DNA from: UBA1206 sp045600105
Lineage (GTDB): Bacteria > Bacillota > Clostridia > Oscillospirales > CAG-382
Reading direction: 5' to 3'
DNA length: 64,000 bases
Assembly (NCBI GenBank): GCA_045600105.1
Contig: JAZRXG010000034.1
Coordinates: 47,330 to 111,329, forward strand
Part shown: positions 59,714 through 64,000 of the stretch, in pieces
Position numbering within the stretch: the first letter of the stretch is position 1
Layout of the letters: each line of letters starts with the position of its first letter
Program-made: the position numbers and the translations under genes
The notes under the pieces: generated by a model
The model's input: only the letters and a program-made list of their open reading frames with translations
Told to the model about the DNA's origin: nothing
The model's database searches: none

Positions 59714-60784
59714 ATGGCAGCAAAAAAAATCGGTTTCGGCATAATCGGCTGCGGAATGATATCTGAATTTCACATCAACGCCATCGAGGAGCTCAAGGAC
59801 AGGGCAAAACTCGTCGGCATCACCGACACCGTGTACACTTCCGCCGAGCGCGTCTCGGCACGTCACGGAGGGCTGCGCGTCTTTTCGTCGGTCGACGAAA
59901 TGCTCGAATGCAAAGAGGTAAACGCCGTCTGCGTCTGCACTCCGAGCGGATACCACGCCGAAAACATCGTCAAAGCGGCGAAAGCCGGCAAGAACGTGGT
60001 GGTCGAAAAACCGCTCGCCATCACCAAGGAACAGCTCGATGAGGTGCTTGCCGTGTGCGAAGAGAACAAAACGGTGCTTGAGGTCATCTCGCAGCTTCGC
60101 TTTTCAAAAGATATAAGGAAGGCAAAAATGACTCTTGAAAGCGGCGAAATGGGCAGACTCGTCTGCGCCGATATGTATATGAAGTATTACCGCTCGCAGG
60201 AATACTACGATTCGGGCTCCTGGAGGGGCACGAAAAAGCTTGACGGCGGCGGAGCGCTGATGAACCAGGGCATCCACGGCGTCGATCTGCTCCAATATCT
60301 CGCGGGCGACGTCAGGTCGGTCTTCGCATATTCCGGCACGCTTGCCAGAAACATCGAGGTCGAGGACACGCTCTGCGCCGCGATCGAGTTCGAGTCGGGC
60401 GCTCTCGGCGTCATTCAGGCGACAACGTCGGTATACCCGGGCTATCCGCGGCGCATCGAGCTGAACGGCTCGCAGGGCAGCATCACGATCGAGGAAACGT
60501 CGATAACGAAAATGGATATTGACGGCAGCACGTCCGAAGACCTGACGTTCCGTCCGGCGGTAAGAAGCGGTTCTTCCGCGGCAATGAACATATCGAACGA
60601 TTATCACACGCTTCAGATCGCCGATTTCATCGACGCCGTCAAAGAAAAGCGTCGCCCGTTCGTCGACGTGAACGAGGGCAGAAAAGCGGTCGACGTCATA
60701 CTCGCCATATACAAATCCGCGAGAGAGGGAAGAAAAGTCTATATCGACGAGATGAATCCCAAGCCGAATAAAAGTTTTTGCTGA
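59714..60784 (+). CDS. Gfo/Idh/MocA-family oxidoreductase (second)
   Basis: A 356-residue NAD(P)-dependent sugar dehydrogenase. GFGIIGCGMISEFH, VVVEKPLAIT (EKP), and GGALMNQGIHGVDLLQYL are the family marks. ATG 59714 (MAAKKIGFG) has AAGGCGG upstream. It is monocistronic. It differs clearly from the paralog at 25228-26316, with a shorter C-terminal part. Confidence 0.92.
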   Translation: MAAKKIGFGIIGCGMISEFHINAIEELKDRAKLVGITDTVYTSAERVSARHGGLRVFSSVDEMLECKEVNAVCVCTPSGYHAENIVKAAKAGKNVVVEKPLAITKEQLDEVLAVCEENKTVLEVISQLRFSKDIRKAKMTLESGEMGRLVCADMYMKYYRSQEYYDSGSWRGTKKLDGGGALMNQGIHGVDLLQYLAGDVRSVFAYSGTLARNIEVEDTLCAAIEFESGALGVIQATTSVYPGYPRRIELNGSQGSITIEETSITKMDIDGSTSEDLTFRPAVRSGSSAAMNISNDYHTLQIADFIDAVKEKRRPFVDVNEGRKAVDVILAIYKSAREGRKVYIDEMNPKPNKSFC

Positions 60785-60811
60785 TTTTTTCGTTCCAAAC
60801 GCCCCGATCAC

Positions 60812-60840
60812 TTGACAAAGCGCAAAAGCGGGTGTATAAT
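60812..60840 (+). promoter_or_regulatory. Promoter of the tail-like module
   Basis: TTGACA (60812-60817), 17 bp, TATAAT (60835-60840). It opens a leader of about 190 nt with two hairpins. The first, ACGCGGG (60867-60873) with CCCGCGT (60888-60894), is closed inside by AC/GT. Confidence 0.85.
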
Positions 60841-60906
60841 TAAAGTGTACAAAGAATAAAACGCAGACGCGGGCACTCGGTAGGTGACCCGCGTTTATTA
60901 TTGAAG

Positions 60907-60949
60907 CCGCATCTTTTCCGTCGTCACGAACGGAGAAGACGCGGTTTTT
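60907..60949 (+). terminator. Intrinsic terminator inside the leader
   Basis: A 15-bp near-perfect stem (60907-60921 with 60930-60944; one A:C mismatch and one T:G pair) is followed by five T. It lies about 105 nt after the promoter and upstream of the genes, so it would act as an attenuator or end a short RNA of about 100 nt. Confidence 0.8.
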
Positions 60950-60991
60950 GCGTGATACGGCTTTGTCAATAAATAATATAAAGGAGAAAAA

Positions 60992-61036
60992 ATGAAAAAC
61001 GTTTTTCATGAAAGCGGGAAGGAGGCACGCGAATGA
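60992..61036 (+). CDS. 14-codon ORF before the tail genes
   Basis: The ORF encodes MKNVFHESGKEARE. It has its own AAAGGAG 6 nt before the ATG, and its TGA overlaps the next start codon as ATGA. The following gene's AAGGAGG lies inside it. It may serve as a leader peptide that opens the downstream site by coupling. It could still be chance; codon content is uninformative at this length. Confidence 0.45.
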   Translation: MKNVFHESGKEARE

Positions 61037-61764
61037 AGGTGAAAAGCGAGATAACGCTTGACTTCGGAAGAAAAGTCAGCGAAAGGGTATACGCCAAGCA
61101 GGGCGACGCAGACAGCCGCGAAATATGCGTGACCCCCGTTTTCAACGGCATCGCGATGGCGCTTGATGACGGAATAACCGCGAGACTGCTGCTCACGAAG
61201 CCCGACGGGCACACGGTGTTCAGCGACGCCGTTATCCGCGGCGGAAAGATAAACGTCCCGCTCGACGCGCAGTGCCTTGCCTGCGACGGCAAAGCGGTGG
61301 CGGAGATTTCGCTTTACCGCGGGAGCACCGTGCTGACGTCCACGTCGTTCGAAGTTGATATCGAACGTCTCGTTTTCGATTCCGACGCGGTCGAAAGCTC
61401 CGACGAATACTCATCTCTCGTCAGACTCATCGACGCATCCGAGACGGCGATCGAAGACGCCTATCTCGCGGCAGCCGAGGCGGATACGGCGGCGCAGACG
61501 GTCATCGCGGCGGTGAGAAAGATCGACGGGCTGACGGCAAGCGCCGTCACTCTCGACCCGGAAGACGACGCCTACGTGACCAAAACACTCGTAAGCGGCG
61601 CGTATTCGCTTGAGTTCGGCATCCCGAAAGGCGAAAAAGGAGACGTGAATTTCGCGTCGTTCGGAGTGGACGCGTCTACGGGAAAACTGTATATGAACAC
61701 CGAAAACGAACTGCAGGGTATAAGCTTTGCGCTCGTTGACGGATATCTGGAGGTATTGATATGA
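61033..61764 (+). CDS. Baseplate upper protein (BppU-like)
   Basis: A 243-residue protein. The N-terminal 110 residues (KVKSEITLDFGRKVSERVYAKQ... and ITARLLLTKPDGHTVFSDAV) match the BppU N-terminal domain that anchors receptor-binding proteins on the baseplates of Gram-positive phages. An alpha-helical stretch (about 135-165) and a short collagen-like KGEKGD follow, before a small beta tip. It overlaps the next gene by ATGA. The preceding gene is a metabolic dehydrogenase, not a tail gene. Confidence 0.7.
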   Translation: MKVKSEITLDFGRKVSERVYAKQGDADSREICVTPVFNGIAMALDDGITARLLLTKPDGHTVFSDAVIRGGKINVPLDAQCLACDGKAVAEISLYRGSTVLTSTSFEVDIERLVFDSDAVESSDEYSSLVRLIDASETAIEDAYLAAAEADTAAQTVIAAVRKIDGLTASAVTLDPEDDAYVTKTLVSGAYSLEFGIPKGEKGDVNFASFGVDASTGKLYMNTENELQGISFALVDGYLEVLI

Positions 61765-63782
61765 GCACACCGACTCTTCTCGGTAAAGTCGCGGCGACCC
61801 CTAAAGGGGCGTGGAGCGCGGCAAACGGGTATGAAATACTCGACATCGTAACTTACGGCGGCAGCGGCTATATCTCGCTGCAGAGCGTGCCCGCGGGCAT
61901 ACAGATAACCAACACGTCCTATTGGCTCAAATTTTGCTCAAAGGGCGAAAAGGGAGACGGCGGCGAGATAGTTTCGGCTTCCGCTACGGTCGACGGCGAT
62001 TACGGAAATCCGACGGTCAGCGTCACTATGGGAGGCACTTCGCACGAAAGAAGCTTTGCTTTTGCGTTTTCTTCTCTCAAGGGCAACGGCATCGTTTCGG
62101 TCGAAAAGACCGATACCGCCGGCAGCGTCGATACGTATACCATAACGTACGACAGCGGAGAAACGACCGATTTCACCGTCACGAACGGCTCGGTCACCTC
62201 TGTCAACGGCAGGAACGGCGACGTCTCGGGCCTTGCCGAGCAGGACGGATATTATACCTCGCTGACGTCGGGAAACGCGGAGCAGATAATTTCAACTCTT
62301 TCCGTGAACGACAAGGTGCCGTACCTTTTCCGCGCCTCGGGCGGCAGCGCCGACATCGGTGACCGCGAAACGGATAAGCTCGTCGGCGGCACGATCGTGT
62401 GGAACCAGCTGGTAAACGACGATCTCGCGGACGTCGTGATACCGGCTGACCACGTGTACTATTCAAATCAGACCGGAGAGACCGTGACCAAGGCGGAAGC
62501 CGAAACGACCATCCCCGCGGGTATCGGCGATATCGTCATCGATCTCACGAAAATGTTCGGCGCGGCTGTCGCAGGCTGCGTCCTCACGCTTGAACGGAAC
62601 CGCACGGGCGACGGAACAGCGTGGATAAGACCGTTTATCGAAAACGCGGACAGATCCTACAACGCGGGCGAGCTCGTTTCGGTCAGAGCGAGCGCTCACG
62701 AGACCGTCGGATTCAATCAGTGGGACGAAGAGTGGGAAGCCGGCGGTTTCACCGCGGACGGCGTTCCGTGCGACGCGGACGGAAAGATCCGAAGCAAAAA
62801 TTATATCAGAGTCATTCCGAACACCGCTTACCACGTCAAGTCGCCTTCGGCGCTGACCGTACACGAATATGACGCCGGATACGGTCATATCCGTTATTAC
62901 GAAGCCGAGCCCGGTACCGCGGTGGATTTCGGAAACGCCCGTTATATAAAGTTCAGCGTCGGCGATTCCGTGTCACGCGTCACGACCTACGGCCACGATA
63001 TCTGCGTCAATATTTCCCACAGCGGCTACCGCGACGGCGAATACGAGCCGTACGTCGGTCATACCTATCTTCTCGACGATGACCTCGAGCTCCGCGGAGT
63101 TCTCAAGCTCGACGCGAACAACAGACTTTATTACGACGGCGACGAATACGCGTGCGACGGGACCGTGACGAGAAAATTCGCGTCTGTCGATCTCGGAACG
63201 CTTACCTGGTACGCCGAAAGCGGTCAGAGCGGTCTGTTCTATACGAAAGACCTCACGCTTCGCCCGACGGGGTACAATATTGATTCGGTCTGTTCGGCTT
63301 ACGAGCAGCAGTTCGGCACCGTCTTCCCCTCGGATAAGCATTATCTGTGGCTGAATTACCACTCGTCCAAAGACTTTTACGTCCGCGATACCGCGTATTC
63401 GGGCGCCGCCGCGTTCAAGTCGGCAATGTCAGGCGTTTTTCTCGTCTACGCGCTCGCGTCGCCGGACGTGTCTTCCGCGTCGCCCTTTACCGATCCTCAG
63501 ATCGTCGACGACTTCGGTACGGAACGCTACGCCGACGACCGCTCCGTTCCCATGCCTGTCGGTCACGACACGAAATATCTCGCCAATCTGCGCGACAAGC
63601 TTCAGCGTCTTCCCGGACTTCCCGCCGCCGAAGGGCTGTATATCGTGAAATACTCGTCGGGGAACGCGTCGTATATACCGATAGGCACAGCCCCGGACGA
63701 AGACGGAACGTACACGCTTTCGTGCACCGTTACGAACGGCTTGCCGGTGTTCGCCTGGACAAACAGCGCGGAGGAGGAATGA
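61761..63782 (+). CDS. Phage tail fibre / receptor-binding-like protein
   Basis: A 673-residue protein. The first 55 residues (KGAWSAANGYEILDIVTYGGSGYISLQ...YWLKF) have the W...Y...G..YW pattern of a type 3 chitin-binding-like module common in phage tails. KGEKGD and repeated beta segments follow (TSVNGRNGDVSGL). A long middle region (about 230-520) is rich in Tyr/Asp and may form the carbohydrate-binding tip. No chaperone or peptidase domain is seen. It is probably a cell-surface recognition protein of a phage or phage-derived particle. Confidence 0.65.
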   Translation: MSTPTLLGKVAATPKGAWSAANGYEILDIVTYGGSGYISLQSVPAGIQITNTSYWLKFCSKGEKGDGGEIVSASATVDGDYGNPTVSVTMGGTSHERSFAFAFSSLKGNGIVSVEKTDTAGSVDTYTITYDSGETTDFTVTNGSVTSVNGRNGDVSGLAEQDGYYTSLTSGNAEQIISTLSVNDKVPYLFRASGGSADIGDRETDKLVGGTIVWNQLVNDDLADVVIPADHVYYSNQTGETVTKAEAETTIPAGIGDIVIDLTKMFGAAVAGCVLTLERNRTGDGTAWIRPFIENADRSYNAGELVSVRASAHETVGFNQWDEEWEAGGFTADGVPCDADGKIRSKNYIRVIPNTAYHVKSPSALTVHEYDAGYGHIRYYEAEPGTAVDFGNARYIKFSVGDSVSRVTTYGHDICVNISHSGYRDGEYEPYVGHTYLLDDDLELRGVLKLDANNRLYYDGDEYACDGTVTRKFASVDLGTLTWYAESGQSGLFYTKDLTLRPTGYNIDSVCSAYEQQFGTVFPSDKHYLWLNYHSSKDFYVRDTAYSGAAAFKSAMSGVFLVYALASPDVSSASPFTDPQIVDDFGTERYADDRSVPMPVGHDTKYLANLRDKLQRLPGLPAAEGLYIVKYSSGNASYIPIGTAPDEDGTYTLSCTVTNGLPVFAWTNSAEEE

Positions 63783-63783
63783 T

Positions 63784-63933
63784 ATGGAACGTACGGAGAT
63801 AAACGGCGGACTCGTGATGCTTTTTTCCGAAAACGGAGTGACCGACGTCCGTAACGGACAGACGTATTCCGTTGTCGTCTGCCGCAAACGCGACGAAAAA
63901 TTTTTTACCGAAACCAACGCGTCTGACGAATAA
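63784..63933 (+). CDS. Small protein after the fibre gene
   Basis: A 49-residue protein (MERTEINGGLVMLFSENGVT at the start, TETNASDE at the end). It has GAGGAGG 8 nt upstream and begins 1 nt after the fibre gene stop, so it is very likely translated. No domain is recognised. Small proteins in this position of phage tail operons are sometimes fibre-assembly aids, which is a guess. Confidence 0.6.
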   Translation: MERTEINGGLVMLFSENGVTDVRNGQTYSVVVCRKRDEKFFTETNASDE

Positions 63934-64000
63934 ACCCGTCTGACAGAAAAAGCACCATTTTGAGGTTGGCCAACGAGGCCTTACTTTGTGTATATAACGT
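63934..64000 (+). other. Right-edge sequence without a gene
   Basis: 67 nt. It contains the palindrome TTGGCCAA (within GGTTGGCCAACG, about 63965-63976) and an A+T-rich TATATAA near 63991. It is too short to interpret. Confidence 0.4.

Noticed and set aside
61033..64000. Diversity-generating retroelement target
   Set aside because: I see no near-copy template repeat with A-specific changes, no C-type-lectin ending in the fibre protein, and no reverse transcriptase before the edge. The right flank is not visible, so this is not excluded beyond 64 kb.

Overview
The window looks like a chromosomal segment from an uncultured gut-type member of the Clostridia (Firmicutes), roughly half G+C by eye. 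The evidence is purine-rich Shine-Dalgarno sites, textbook TTGACA-17-TATAAT promoters, hairpin-plus-U-run terminators, lipoproteins with Ser/Glu-rich linkers after the lipobox cysteine, and Firmicute-specific gene pairs: yfmF/yfmH, DUF1836, and mltG next to a U32 peptidase. Genes are dense and mostly housekeeping. I see no rRNA, insertion sequence or CRISPR array.

Layout. 0-2.2 kb: a cut-off HigB2/RelE-like toxin with an operator-promoter, then pepF. 2.2-4.2 kb: rpsB-tsf. 4.3-7.5 kb: a four-gene unit with a DUF1836 regulator, an SPFH/prohibitin protein and two unknown membrane proteins. 7.6-12.4 kb: a DUF4855 lipoprotein, four tRNA genes (Asp, Phe, Gly, Thr), and a Cthe_2159-like lipoprotein with a partner. 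12.5-18.8 kb (minus): SGNH esterase, GtrA, lepA, hemW, SGNH esterase and an ANT(6)-like nucleotidyltransferase. 19-23 kb: a degenerate MtnA-like protein coupled to a lipid kinase, then secDF. 23-26.3 kb (minus): polysaccharide deacetylase, sugar isomerase, Gfo/Idh oxidoreductase. 26.5-31.2 kb: AlkZ-related protein, MATE exporter, serine hydrolase, lipoprotein.

31.2-47 kb is one long minus-strand run: a thymidylate-kinase-like protein, a DJ-1 protein, a CPBP protease, mltG, a U32 peptidase, a P-loop ATPase, a four-subunit 2-oxoacid:ferredoxin oxidoreductase, ispD-ispF, nagA-nagB, yfmF-yfmH, lgt and folD. 47.2-50.7 kb is a 1155-residue surface phosphoesterase, followed by a compact cluster of hairpins (50.68-50.98 kb). 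51-60.8 kb: an aminotransferase, two tandem paralogous solute-binding lipoproteins without transport genes, a DUF4956/VTC pair, serC-serA and a second Gfo/Idh oxidoreductase. 60.8-64 kb is a phage-tail-like module (BppU-like and receptor-binding fibre-like proteins) behind a structured leader and a 14-codon ORF. It runs off the right edge.

The items most worth a second look are the MtnA-like protein with a displaced active-site cysteine, the leader and 14-codon ORF before the tail-like genes, the hairpin cluster at 50.7 kb, the SPFH membrane unit, and a protease gene whose best Shine-Dalgarno points to an ATA codon.
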